The notes below the pieces were generated by a model. That model worked only from the letters and a program-made list of their open reading frames with translations, was not told the origin of the DNA and made no database searches. The position numbers and the translations under genes are program-made. A stretch of 36,659 nucleotides of DNA from positions 1 to 36,659 of the forward strand of contig PHEV01000016.1 of the NCBI GenBank assembly GCA_002843035.1. The letters run 5' to 3'. This DNA comes from Actinobacteria bacterium HGW-Actinobacteria-5. Its GTDB lineage: Bacteria; Actinomycetota; Actinomycetes; Propionibacteriales; Propionibacteriaceae. Below, one piece after another: positions 6,204 to 13,881 of this stretch. Within the stretch, counting starts at the first letter, position 1. Each line of letters begins with the position of its first letter.

Positions 6204-6234
6204 ACGGCCCCGACTCACCCCGAGTCGGGGCCGT
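6204..6234 (+). terminator. Strong terminator after the repressor gene
   Basis: ACGGCCCCGACTC (6204-6216) and GAGTCGGGGCCGT (6222-6234) form a perfect 13-bp stem with a five-base loop, six bases after the repressor stop. Its outer 11 bp (CGGCCCCGACT) recur in the hairpin at 8223-8268. Confidence 0.85.
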
Positions 6235-6414
6235 GCTCTGCCTATGAGCATCATCACCCACTCCCCCACCCCCCACCGATTGGCGGTCCGGCTAGGGGGT
6301 AAGAGCCATCCTGCACCTATTGGTCGGACCTTCGCAGCCGATCGTGCGGAAATCCCCACGGCCGACACGAGCGAGGACTAGCGTTCACAGCATCACACAC
6401 CCCAGGGGGGAATC

Positions 6415-6981
6415 ATGACCCAACAGCCCTACCAGCCACCGCAACCACCCGTGCCGCCAGCACCCGTTGCGAAGAAGCCCAACCCTCTTACTTCGAAGCC
6501 GGTGATCGGAATCGCCGCCCTCATCGTGGGGCTCATCCTCGGCACGGTCGTCGGCGGAGGTTCGGGCAAGACAGCAACATCAGTCGCAGGAGCGGCCCCG
6601 ACGGTTACCGTAACGGCCACTGAGACGGCGACCTATGAGGCTACCGACGGAAGCACCGACGACGGCACCGACGGCAGTTCGACGGGGTCGATCTCCAAGG
6701 GCGATTTCGCGATCAAGCTGAAGATCACCGCCAAGCAGTGCTTCGGCTCCGCAGGCTGCAACGTCACCACGAAGGCCACGGTGTCCTACGTTGGATCTGG
6801 GAGCGTGTCCGACCTGCCCAGCTCCATCACCATCACCTACAAGATCAAGGGCGCGGAAGACCCCTACACGGCCACGATCGAGATGGAGGATGGCGAGTAC
6901 AGCCCGGACATCGCGAACATCGGCACGAAGCGGTCATCAGACAAGCTCACCGCGGTCATCACCGACGTCGAATCGAGCTAA
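6415..6981 (+). CDS. Membrane-anchored prophage protein with proline-rich cytoplasmic tail
   Basis: The 188-residue product has a Gln/Pro-rich N-terminus (about 1-28), one transmembrane helix at about residues 32-50 (IGIAALIVGLILGTVVGGG), a Thr/Ser/Asp-rich linker, and a C-terminal domain of about 95 residues rich in beta strands with two Cys (QCFGSAGCN) that probably form a disulfide outside the membrane. This DUF-type layout is common in actinobacterial exported proteins and in lysogenic conversion genes. It lies between repressor and integrase, the usual place for genes expressed in the lysogen, so an exclusion or surface-modifying role is possible but inferred. ATG at 6415 follows AGGGGGGAATC, a strong ribosome site, and the stop is 38 bases before integrase. 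Confidence 0.75.
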   Translation: MTQQPYQPPQPPVPPAPVAKKPNPLTSKPVIGIAALIVGLILGTVVGGGSGKTATSVAGAAPTVTVTATETATYEATDGSTDDGTDGSSTGSISKGDFAIKLKITAKQCFGSAGCNVTTKATVSYVGSGSVSDLPSSITITYKIKGAEDPYTATIEMEDGEYSPDIANIGTKRSSDKLTAVITDVESS

Positions 6982-7019
6982 GTCAGGCGTAGACTCCTTA
7001 CCAGACGGAAGGGGTCGCG

Positions 7020-8054
7020 ATGGCCGTGACGGACCTGTGGGTGAAGCGGGACGGCACGCCCTCGAAGCGCTACGGCGTGGGCCTGCGCTACCGGGTGAGC
7101 CTGCCGGGCCATCCGTCGCAGGCCTTCCGCGTCAAGGCCGCTGCGAAGGCGCATGAGGCGAAGCTGCTGACCCAGGGGCCGACGAAGCCCGCCGCGGAGA
7201 CGTCGGTGGGCGAGCTGCTGCCGAAGTGGCTGGCGGGCAAGGGCTACCTCTCCCCCGGCGCGCACAGCGTGGTCGTGGCCGGTGCGGCTCGGGTGCGGGA
7301 TCGCTGGGGCGGGGTCATGGTGGACCAGGTCTTCAGCCACGAGGTGCAGGAGTGGATCAGCGGCATCACCGTGGAGCGCGACGGGGAGCGCGTCCCGGCC
7401 TCGCGGGACACCATGAGCAAGACGCTCGGGGCGCTACGGGGGACGTTGGACATCGCCGTGACGCTCGGGCTGATCGACTCGAACCCGTGCGTGGGCGTGA
7501 AGCTGAAGCGGGCCGAGCGCCGGGACGCGCGGTTCCTGTCGGTCAAGGAGGTGCGGACGCTGGCCGGGAAGGCTGACGGCGACGGCAGGCCGATGGTCTG
7601 GCTGCTGGCGACGACCGGCGTCCGGGTTGGCGAGTGCTGCCGGCTCGACGTGGGCGACATCGACGCCAAGCGCCGGCGGCTGCGGGTCCGGAAGTCGAAG
7701 AACGGCGAAGCCCGGGACGTGCCCATCCCGGCCTCGGTGCTGGCGATGCTCGACCTGTCCCGGGAGAAGGGCTCCCCGCTGTTCGCCTCGAAGCTCGGTA
7801 AGCGGGTGGAGGTGCGCAACTGGCGGCGGCGGGTGTTCGCTCCGGCCGCTGAGGCTGCGGGGTTCACCGACCTCCACGTGCACGACCTGCGCCACACCGC
7901 GGCGTCGCTGATGATCAGATCGGGAGCCACCCCCAAGGACGTCCAGAAGGCGCTGGGCCACAAGAGCGCGAGCATGACCCTCGACCTCTACGCCGGGTGG
8001 TGGGATGACGCTCTCGACGGCGTCTCGAACCGCATGGAGAAGCTGCTCGACTGA
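7020..8054 (+). CDS. int: Tyrosine recombinase, phage integrase
   Basis: Catalyses site-specific recombination between attP and the chromosomal attB. The 344-residue chain has an N-terminal arm-binding region (WVKRDGTPSKRYGVGLRYRV), a SAM-like core-binding domain (about 60-160) and a C-terminal catalytic domain. Active-site residues visible are Arg202 (TGVRVGE), a beta-hairpin Lys in RKSKNGEAR, His288 and Arg291 (HDLRHTAAS), His314 (LGHKSASM) and the nucleophile Tyr324 (LDLYAG). It ends about 216 bp from the 3' end of tRNA-Val, which marks that tRNA as the attachment target. It is transcribed in the same direction as the lysogeny genes. Confidence 0.95.
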   Translation: MAVTDLWVKRDGTPSKRYGVGLRYRVSLPGHPSQAFRVKAAAKAHEAKLLTQGPTKPAAETSVGELLPKWLAGKGYLSPGAHSVVVAGAARVRDRWGGVMVDQVFSHEVQEWISGITVERDGERVPASRDTMSKTLGALRGTLDIAVTLGLIDSNPCVGVKLKRAERRDARFLSVKEVRTLAGKADGDGRPMVWLLATTGVRVGECCRLDVGDIDAKRRRLRVRKSKNGEARDVPIPASVLAMLDLSREKGSPLFASKLGKRVEVRNWRRRVFAPAAEAAGFTDLHVHDLRHTAASLMIRSGATPKDVQKALGHKSASMTLDLYAGWWDDALDGVSNRMEKLLD

Positions 8055-8222
8055 CGGCGTGTCGCGCGTACGCCTGTGCGATTCCGGTACAGATCCAGTA
8101 AGGACCGTTCGACGCTGCCCGAGAGGCCCTCCTAGTCAGCGAATCTTTACCGCGTAAACTCTCCTCCGGCTACCAGACGCTACTCTATGGCTCCGTAAGG
8201 CACCTTGCAGGGACATGCGAAA
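8055..8222. other. Non-coding att-arm region between integrase and tRNA
   Basis: No credible gene. The stretch is less GC-rich than its surroundings and contains a 5-3-5 palindrome TTTACCGCGTAAA at 8146-8158 and two similar words cagtaagg (near 8097) and ccgtaagg (near 8193), which could be integrase arm-type or excisionase sites. The attachment core itself is expected within the tRNA 3' part to the right; its partner copy lies beyond the left window edge, so it cannot be delimited here. Confidence 0.4.
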
Positions 8223-8268
8223 CGGCCCCGACTAGGGGTCTCAGTGGTGAAACCGCTAGTCGGGGCCG
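8223..8268. terminator. Long bidirectional hairpin between integrase and tRNA-Val
   Basis: CGGCCCCGACTAG (8223-8235) pairs perfectly with CTAGTCGGGGCCG (8256-8268); the interior GGTCTCA/TGAAACC pairs with one mismatch, giving an almost continuous stem of about 20 bp. It lies two bases from the tRNA 3' end and can stop both tRNA (minus) and integrase (plus) transcripts. Confidence 0.8.
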
Positions 8269-8270
8269 GG

Positions 8271-8344
8271 TGGGCGCAGACGGGCTCGAACCGCCGACCC
8301 CCTCCTTGTAAGGGAGGTGCTCTGACCAACTGAGCTATGCGCCC
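8271..8344 (-). tRNA. tRNA-Val (anticodon TAC), likely attachment site
   Basis: The minus-strand 74-nt sequence folds into a complete cloverleaf: 7-bp acceptor GGGCGCA/TGCGCCC, D-arm GCTC/GAGC, anticodon stem CCTCC/GGAGG with loop CTTACAA, 5-base variable region, T-arm GGCGG/CCGTC with loop TTCGAGC and discriminator A. Middle loop bases TAC decode GTA valine. CCA is not encoded. A weak -10-like TAGGAT lies just upstream (plus-strand atccta about 8351-8356). The 3' half faces the integrase side, so integration should restore the tRNA from phage-carried sequence. Confidence 0.95.
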
Positions 8345-8486
8345 CGGGGGAACATCCTAGAGGCACAGTCCGCTGCGGCGTCCCCCGGTGGCACACCGAC
8401 ACGGTCGTGTCCGCCCCGTGGGGATCGTGTTCGTCCCCCTGCCTGCGCAAGGCGCCGGCCGCGACGCACTCGACCCGTGACCGAGG

Positions 8487-9320
8487 TCAGGCGGTGAGGC
8501 GGTCCCGCAACGTCGCCACCGTCGCCCCGGACAGCCCCAATCCCTTGGTCAGGTAGCCGTCCAGGCCCCCGTAGCGGCGGTCCATCTCGGACAGGCCCGC
8601 GTTCAGGTAGCTCGCCTTCACCTCGACCGTGGCCCGCTTGATCCGGGCGGCAGTCAGGCCGCTCGAGGCCAGCGTCGACTGGTAGGAGCTCTTGATCACG
8701 TCCGCGTTGTAGGTGTTGGACTTCAGGTACTCGGCCATCACCTGGTTCCGGTCGGCGCCCGCGACCATCTGGAGCAGGGCCGAGATCCAGCCGGTGCGGT
8801 CCTTGCCCGCCGTGCAGTGCACCAGTACCGGGCTCTTCGCGCGCGCGATCAGCGTCAGTGCCTCGCCAACCTTCGCGCGTTGCGCGGACACGGAGACGAA
8901 GTGGACATTCATGTCACGCATGTACGTCTCGGCTGCGGCCACCGAGCGGAGATGCACCGCGGGGGTCGAGGCCACGGCGTAGAGGTTCACCAGCTTGTGG
9001 GTCGCGCCGCGGATCACCGGGTCCGGCGTGTGCGCCGACACGGTGTCGGTACGCAGGTCGATGACCAGGCCGATCCCGGACCTGCCCAGCCTGGCCACAT
9101 CGGCGCGGGACGCCGTCGCAAGTTGGGCCGACCGGTACACCACCCCCGTGGCCATCTGCCCACCGTCCGGCAGCGCCAGCCCCGCCCCGGCAACGTCGCG
9201 GAAGTTGCGGACCGACGTCACCGTGAGCGCAGGCGCGGTGCTCGGCTCCGCCGCCGGTGTCGCCTGACGGGTCGTCGCGGACAGAGGCGGCGTGGCCGAG
9301 TGCGTCGGAGTCGGGGTCAC
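8487..9320 (-). CDS. Tyrosine-phosphatase-like protein, probably a lipoprotein
   Basis: A Tyr_phosphatase3-type (dual-specificity-like) hydrolase with FRDVAG and GVVYRSAQL near the N-terminus, LVIDLRTD, and the P-loop VHCTAGKDRTG with nucleophile Cys169 and Arg175 (numbered from the GTG at 9320). Related secreted enzymes remove phosphate from phosphotyrosine or phosphoinositides. The reading frame stays open upstream to about 9530, and this extension encodes SRPPRTK, a hydrophobic Ala/Val/Leu segment and TVGC, a convincing lipobox, followed by a Thr/Pro-rich linker. However, no ATG, GTG or TTG occurs in frame in the extension. Either a rare start codon is used near 9440-9448 or a base has been lost. 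The gene follows DUF3052 on the same strand. Confidence 0.8.
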   Translation of the reverse strand: MTPTPTHSATPPLSATTRQATPAAEPSTAPALTVTSVRNFRDVAGAGLALPDGGQMATGVVYRSAQLATASRADVARLGRSGIGLVIDLRTDTVSAHTPDPVIRGATHKLVNLYAVASTPAVHLRSVAAAETYMRDMNVHFVSVSAQRAKVGEALTLIARAKSPVLVHCTAGKDRTGWISALLQMVAGADRNQVMAEYLKSNTYNADVIKSSYQSTLASSGLTAARIKRATVEVKASYLNAGLSEMDRRYGGLDGYLTKGLGLSGATVATLRDRLTA

Positions 9321-9441
9321 CGTCCCGGCCGGCGCGGTCGGTGCCGGCGCGGTGACCGCGTCGGTCGTGCAGCCGACCGTCAGCAGGCCGCCCGCGACGA
9401 CGCTTGCCAGCGCGGCGGCAGCCTTCGTCCGCGGCGGACGG

Positions 9442-9867
9442 CTAACGACGACCTGCCTTGGGCCGCACCAGCTTGTGCGCCTCCCACTCGCGCGACACCG
9501 ACACGGTGTTGGCGAGCGCGAGACCGGCGGTCAGAGCAGCCTCGGTGAGGTCTGCAGGATCGACATAGCCGTCCCGCCCGATCTTCGGGGTGAACAACCA
9601 GATGTGCCCGTGGCCGGTCAGGTCGGTCAGCGCATCCACGAGGCCGTCGCCGAGATCACCGTCCTCGTCCCGCCACCACAGCAAGACCACGTCAACCGCC
9701 TCGATGGCGTCGTAGACGAAGTCGTCACCGAGTGCGTCGAGGATCGCGTCGCGCACGCCCTCGTCGACATCGCTGTCCCAACCGAGTTCCTGGACGGCCT
9801 GTCCCTGGGTGATGCCCAGTGCGGCCACGATCGACGAAATGGGCGTCGACTCGGGCGCGGTACCCAC
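9442..9867 (-). CDS. DUF3052 family protein
   Basis: The 141-residue acidic protein (GITQGQAVQELGWDSDVDE, VDVVLLWWRDEDGDL, LTDLTGHGHIWLFTPK) matches the DUF3052 family of Actinobacteria, whose members are usually found beside aceE, as here. Function is unknown; the conserved neighbourhood implies a link to central carbon metabolism or its regulation. GTG start at 9867 follows GGGGAGAAGCGC. Its stop lies inside the upstream extension of the phosphatase frame. Confidence 0.85.
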   Translation of the reverse strand: MGTAPESTPISSIVAALGITQGQAVQELGWDSDVDEGVRDAILDALGDDFVYDAIEAVDVVLLWWRDEDGDLGDGLVDALTDLTGHGHIWLFTPKIGRDGYVDPADLTEAALTAGLALANTVSVSREWEAHKLVRPKAGRR

Positions 9868-9894
9868 GCGCTTCTCCCCGCTCTCTCTCGCTGC

Positions 9895-9922
9895 CTGGCA
9901 GATCAGGCCTTCAGCCTGCCAG
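9895..9922 (-). terminator. Weak hairpin between aceE and DUF3052
   Basis: CTGGCAG (9895-9901) pairs with CTGCCAG (9916-9922), with an internal AGGCCT palindrome in the loop. It sits 39 bp after the aceE stop on the minus strand and may partly terminate or process the transcript. Confidence 0.4.
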
Positions 9923-9960
9923 AAAGCCCGCGTGGATCAAAGGGGAGACGTGGATGCCGC

Positions 9961-12723
9961 TCAGGCGTCACCACCCACCGCCCCGGAGGCGCCCGCGGTC
10001 ACGTCGAGGATCTGGTACCGCTCCGCAGCCTGGCTGGGCAGCGCCGGGTCGATCTGCCCCGACGCCGCGAGCATCTGCAACGTCCGCACCGCGATCGACG
10101 GCCCATCGATGTGGAAGAAGCGCCGTGCGGCCGCCCGCGTGTCGGAGAAGCCGAATCCGTCGGCGCCGAGTGAGGAGAACTCGCCCGGCACCCAGTTGGC
10201 GATCTGATCCTGCACCTGCCGCATGTAGTCCGACACCGCGACGACCGGGCCGGGACGGCCCTGCAGCTTCTGGGTCACCCACGGCACCGGGTTGCCCTCG
10301 CCGGGGTGCAGGAACCTCTGCTCGTCGCAGGCGAGCCCGTCACGGCGCAGCTCGGTCCAGCTGGTCACGCTCCACACGTCGGCGACCACGCCGAAGTCGC
10401 GCTTGAGCAGTTCCTGTGCCTCCAGTGCCCAGGGCACCCCGACGCCGGAGGCGAGGAGCTGTGCGCGCCGGGCATCCTCGCCGACCCCGTCGAAGCTGCC
10501 CTCCGAGAGCAGGTACATGCCCTTGAGGATGCCCTCGACGTCGACGTTCTCCGGCTCCGCCGGCTGCGGGAACGGCTCGTTGTAGACCGTCAGGTAGTAG
10601 AACACGTCCTCCGGGTGCTCGCCGTACATCCGGCGCAGACCGTCGGAGACGATGTGCGCGATCTCGTACCCGTAGGCGGGGTCGTAGGAGATCACCGCCG
10701 GGTTGGTGGCGGCGATCATCGGGCTGTGCCCGTCCATGTGCTGGGTGCCCTCGCCGGTCAGCGTCGTGCGTCCAGCGGTCGCCCCGATCAGGAACCCCCG
10801 CGCCAGTTGGTCGGCCGCGGCCCAGAACGCATCCGCGGTGCGCTGGAAGCCGAACATCGAGTAGAACACGTAGATTGGCACCATCGGCAGGCCGTGGGTG
10901 GCGTAGGAGGAGCCGACGGCCTGGAACGCGGCCGCCGATCCGGCCTCGTTGATGCCGGTGTGCAGGATCTGCCCCGTCGGAGACTCGCGGTAGGCCAGCA
11001 TCAGCTCGTGGTCGACCGGGGTGTAGTTCTGCCCGTGCGTCGAGTAGATCTTGATGGTCGGGAAGAACGAGTCCATGCCGAACGTGCGGGCCTCGTCGGG
11101 GATGATCGGCACCACGTGGGGAGCAAACTCCTTGTCGCGCATCAGGTCCTTGAGCAGCCGGACGAAGGCCATGGTGGTGGCCACCGGCTGGTTGCCGGAC
11201 CCCTTCTTCACCCCGTCGTAGGCCTTGGCATCGGGCAGCTTGAGCGGCGCCGGGCGGTTGCGCCGTTCGGGCACCGAGCCGCCGAGGATCCGGCGGCGTT
11301 CCATCACGTAGCGGATCCGCTCGTCGTCGGGACCCGGGTTCATGTACGGCGGCTGGTAGGGGTTCTCCTCCAGCACCGCGTCGGTGATCGGCATGTCGAG
11401 CCGGTCGCGGAACTGCTTGAGGTCATCCAGCGCCAGCTTCTTCATCTGGTGGGTGGCGTTACGGCCAGCGAAGTGGCTGCCCAGGAAGTAGCCCTTGATC
11501 GTGTGGGCGAGGATGACCGTCGGGGCACCCTGGAACTCGCTGGCCGCCTTGTAGGCCGCGTAGACCTTGTGATAGTCGTGCCCGCCGCGGGTGAGCTTCC
11601 AGATCCGGTCGTCCGACCAGTCCTCCACCATCTTCGCCGTGCGGGGGTCGCGACCGAAGAAGTTCTTCCGCACGTAGGCGCCGTCGTTCGCCTTGAATGT
11701 CTGGTAGTCGCCGTCCGGGGTGGAGTTCATCACGTTCAACAGCGCGCCGTCGCGGTCGGCCGCGAGCAGCGGGTCCCAGCCGCGTCCCCAGACCACCTTG
11801 ATCACGTTCCAGCCGGCACCGCGGAAGAAGCTCTCCAGCTCCTGCATGATCTTCCCGTTGCCGCGCACCGGCCCGTCCAGGCGCTGCAGGTTGCAGTTCA
11901 CCACGAAGGTGAGGTTGTCCAGACCGTCGTAGGCGGCCAGCTGCAGGGCACCGCGGCTCTCCACCTCGTCCATCTCGCCGTCACCGAGGAACGCCCAGAC
12001 CCGCTGCTGGGAGGTGTCCTTGAGACCGCGGTTGTGCAGGTACTTGTTGAACTGCGCCTGGTAGATCGCCGCGATCGGGCCCAGCCCCATCGAGACGGTC
12101 GGGAACTCCCAGAAGTCCGGCATCTGGCGCGGGTGGGGGTAGGACGGCAGCGCACGGATGCGTCCGTCGACGATGTGGCTCTTCTCCTGCCGGAACCCGT
12201 TCAGGTCGTTCTCGTCGAGGCGGCCCTCAAGGAAGGCGCGGGCGTACATGCCGGGGCTCGCATGGCCCTGGAAGAAGACCTGGTCGCCGCCGCCGGGGTG
12301 GTCCTTGCCGCGGAAGAAGTGGTTGAAGCCCACCTCGTACAGCGTCGCCGAGGACGCGTAGGACGAGATGTGGCCGCCGACACCGACACCGGGTCGCTGC
12401 GCCCGGTGCACCATGATCGCGGCGTTCCAGCGGAGCAGCCGGCGGAACTTCCGCTCGAGGTCGACGTCACCGGGATACCAGGGCTCCTGCTCGGCCGGGA
12501 TCGTGTTCACGTAGTCGGTGGCAGTCAACGACGGCAGACCCAGGTGCTGGTCGCGGGCGCGCTCCAGCAGGCGAAGCATGATGTAGCGGGCACGGTTGCG
12601 CCCATCGCCATCGATCATCATGTCCAGGGACTCGAGCCATTCCGCGGTCTCTTCGGAGTCGATGTCGGGAAGGTTGGTCGGGAGACCGTTCAGGATCGGG
12701 CCGACGGAGTCGCGAGCTGCCAC
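9961..12723 (-). CDS. aceE: Pyruvate dehydrogenase E1 component, homodimeric type
   Basis: Thiamine-diphosphate enzyme that decarboxylates pyruvate and transfers the acetyl group to E2 lipoyl domains; in Actinobacteria it also joins a shared E2/E3 complex. The 920-residue product fits homodimeric E1 length. The cofactor motif begins at residue 247 (GDGEMDE) and ends with NCN in [10 protein letters not shown]; other recognisable parts are [46 protein letters not shown] and the transketolase-type pyrimidine domain with TGINEAGS and [14 protein letters not shown] at 12723 is chosen because GAAAGG lies at proper distance upstream and the sequence before it (Arg-rich) looks non-coding. Transcribed with the PHP gene upstream and DUF3052 downstream. 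Confidence 0.96.
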   Translation of the reverse strand: MAARDSVGPILNGLPTNLPDIDSEETAEWLESLDMMIDGDGRNRARYIMLRLLERARDQHLGLPSLTATDYVNTIPAEQEPWYPGDVDLERKFRRLLRWNAAIMVHRAQRPGVGVGGHISSYASSATLYEVGFNHFFRGKDHPGGGDQVFFQGHASPGMYARAFLEGRLDENDLNGFRQEKSHIVDGRIRALPSYPHPRQMPDFWEFPTVSMGLGPIAAIYQAQFNKYLHNRGLKDTSQQRVWAFLGDGEMDEVESRGALQLAAYDGLDNLTFVVNCNLQRLDGPVRGNGKIMQELESFFRGAGWNVIKVVWGRGWDPLLAADRDGALLNVMNSTPDGDYQTFKANDGAYVRKNFFGRDPRTAKMVEDWSDDRIWKLTRGGHDYHKVYAAYKAASEFQGAPTVILAHTIKGYFLGSHFAGRNATHQMKKLALDDLKQFRDRLDMPITDAVLEENPYQPPYMNPGPDDERIRYVMERRRILGGSVPERRNRPAPLKLPDAKAYDGVKKGSGNQPVATTMAFVRLLKDLMRDKEFAPHVVPIIPDEARTFGMDSFFPTIKIYSTHGQNYTPVDHELMLAYRESPTGQILHTGINEAGSAAAFQAVGSSYATHGLPMVPIYVFYSMFGFQRTADAFWAAADQLARGFLIGATAGRTTLTGEGTQHMDGHSPMIAATNPAVISYDPAYGYEIAHIVSDGLRRMYGEHPEDVFYYLTVYNEPFPQPAEPENVDVEGILKGMYLLSEGSFDGVGEDARRAQLLASGVGVPWALEAQELLKRDFGVVADVWSVTSWTELRRDGLACDEQRFLHPGEGNPVPWVTQKLQGRPGPVVAVSDYMRQVQDQIANWVPGEFSSLGADGFGFSDTRAAARRFFHIDGPSIAVRTLQMLAASGQIDPALPSQAAERYQILDVTAGASGAVGGDA

Positions 12724-12818
12724 TGTTGGTGCCTTTCGGACGGGTATCCGCACAAGGTCGTTGCGCAAGGCTGACCTTACCCGGCCCCCGCAGGACGGGC
12801 GCCAGCCGGTGCCCACAT

Positions 12819-13841
12819 TCAGCGGCGAGCGTGCGTCCAGGCCAGCAGTTCTGCGGTCGTCCAGGTGTTCACCACCCGCTCGGCCGGGATCCCTGCGGCG
12901 GCGGCACGCGCCGCACCGTAGGCCGGGAAGTCGAGCTGGCCGGGAGCATGGGCATCGGAGTCGATCGCGAACACGCACCCGGTCTCCATCGCCAGTGCGA
13001 GCAGGTCGTCGGGCGGGTCCGCGCGTTCCGGCCGGGAGTTGATCTCGACCGCGACCCCGAACTGGCGGCAGGCCTCGAACACCACCTCGGCGTCGAAGCT
13101 GCTCTGCGACCGCGTCCCCCGGCCGCCGGCGATCAGGCGTCCCGTGCAGTGGCCGAGGATGTTCGTGTACGGGTTGGCGATCGCTGCGACCATGCGGTGA
13201 GTCATCGGCTCCGATTCCATCCGCAGCTCGGAGTGCACGCTGGCGACCACGACATCGAGCCGGTCGAGCAGCGCGGGCACCTGGTCGAGCCTTCCGTCGG
13301 GGAGGATGTCCACCTCGATCCCCGGCAGGAGGCGGACGCCTTCGTCCCGGTTCAGTTGGGCGAGGCGATCCACCTGCGCGCCCAGTCGTTCCGCGCTGAG
13401 CCCGTTGGCCACCGTGAGCCGTGGCGAATGGTCGGTGATGGCCAGGTACTCGTAGCCGAGTGCCGCCGCAGCCTCTCGCGACCGCTCGAGCGGCGCGGTT
13501 CCGTCCGAGGCATCAGTGTGGGTGTGCAGGTCGCCCCGCAGCGACGCGTGCAGCGCCTCGCCGCCTACGGCCAGCGGCTTCGCCTCCCCGCGTAGCTTCG
13601 CGAGCCGGTTCGGGACGCCTCCGGCGAGCGCCTGTGCCACCACGGCGGCAGTGGTCTCCCCCAGTCCCGCCAGTTCCCGCCAGGTCCCGGACGCGGCCCG
13701 CTGCCCGAACTCCTCCGCGGACAGCCCGGCGACCACGTCGGCAGCCACCCGGAACGCACGCACCCGGTGCCCGTCCGCCTGCACCCGTTCCATCAGGTAG
13801 GCGATCTCGCGGAGGGCTGCGACCGGATCGGCGGACGTCAC
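12819..13841 (-). CDS. PHP-domain metal-dependent hydrolase (PolX C-terminal type)
   Basis: The 340-residue protein has an N-terminal helix-hairpin-helix region resembling DNA polymerase X ([39 protein letters not shown]) and a PHP phosphoesterase domain from residue 104 with all expected metal ligands: HTHTD (His106, His108), TDHS, GIEVDI, ASVHSEL, LGHCTGR, VEINSRP and DSDAH. No polymerase palm is present, so it is a stand-alone PHP enzyme like those next to polX-type genes in Actinobacteria. Substrate unknown; a nucleotide or DNA 3'-end phosphoesterase role is the family-based guess. Confidence 0.88.
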   Translation of the reverse strand: MTSADPVAALREIAYLMERVQADGHRVRAFRVAADVVAGLSAEEFGQRAASGTWRELAGLGETTAAVVAQALAGGVPNRLAKLRGEAKPLAVGGEALHASLRGDLHTHTDASDGTAPLERSREAAAALGYEYLAITDHSPRLTVANGLSAERLGAQVDRLAQLNRDEGVRLLPGIEVDILPDGRLDQVPALLDRLDVVVASVHSELRMESEPMTHRMVAAIANPYTNILGHCTGRLIAGGRGTRSQSSFDAEVVFEACRQFGVAVEINSRPERADPPDDLLALAMETGCVFAIDSDAHAPGQLDFPAYGAARAAAAGIPAERVVNTWTTAELLAWTHARR

Positions 13842-13881
13842 CGGCCCAGCCTAGGCGCGAAGGCCCCGGAGGCCTCCCGGT

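Noticed and set aside
8256-8450. 64-codon minus-strand frame over the tRNA
   Set aside because: It reads straight through the tRNA-Val and the terminator stem; composition is shadow-like and there is no ribosome site.
10306-12774. Long open frame of over 800 codons opposite aceE
   Set aside because: It is the antisense frame of a GC-rich gene; the sense strand encodes all conserved E1 motifs.
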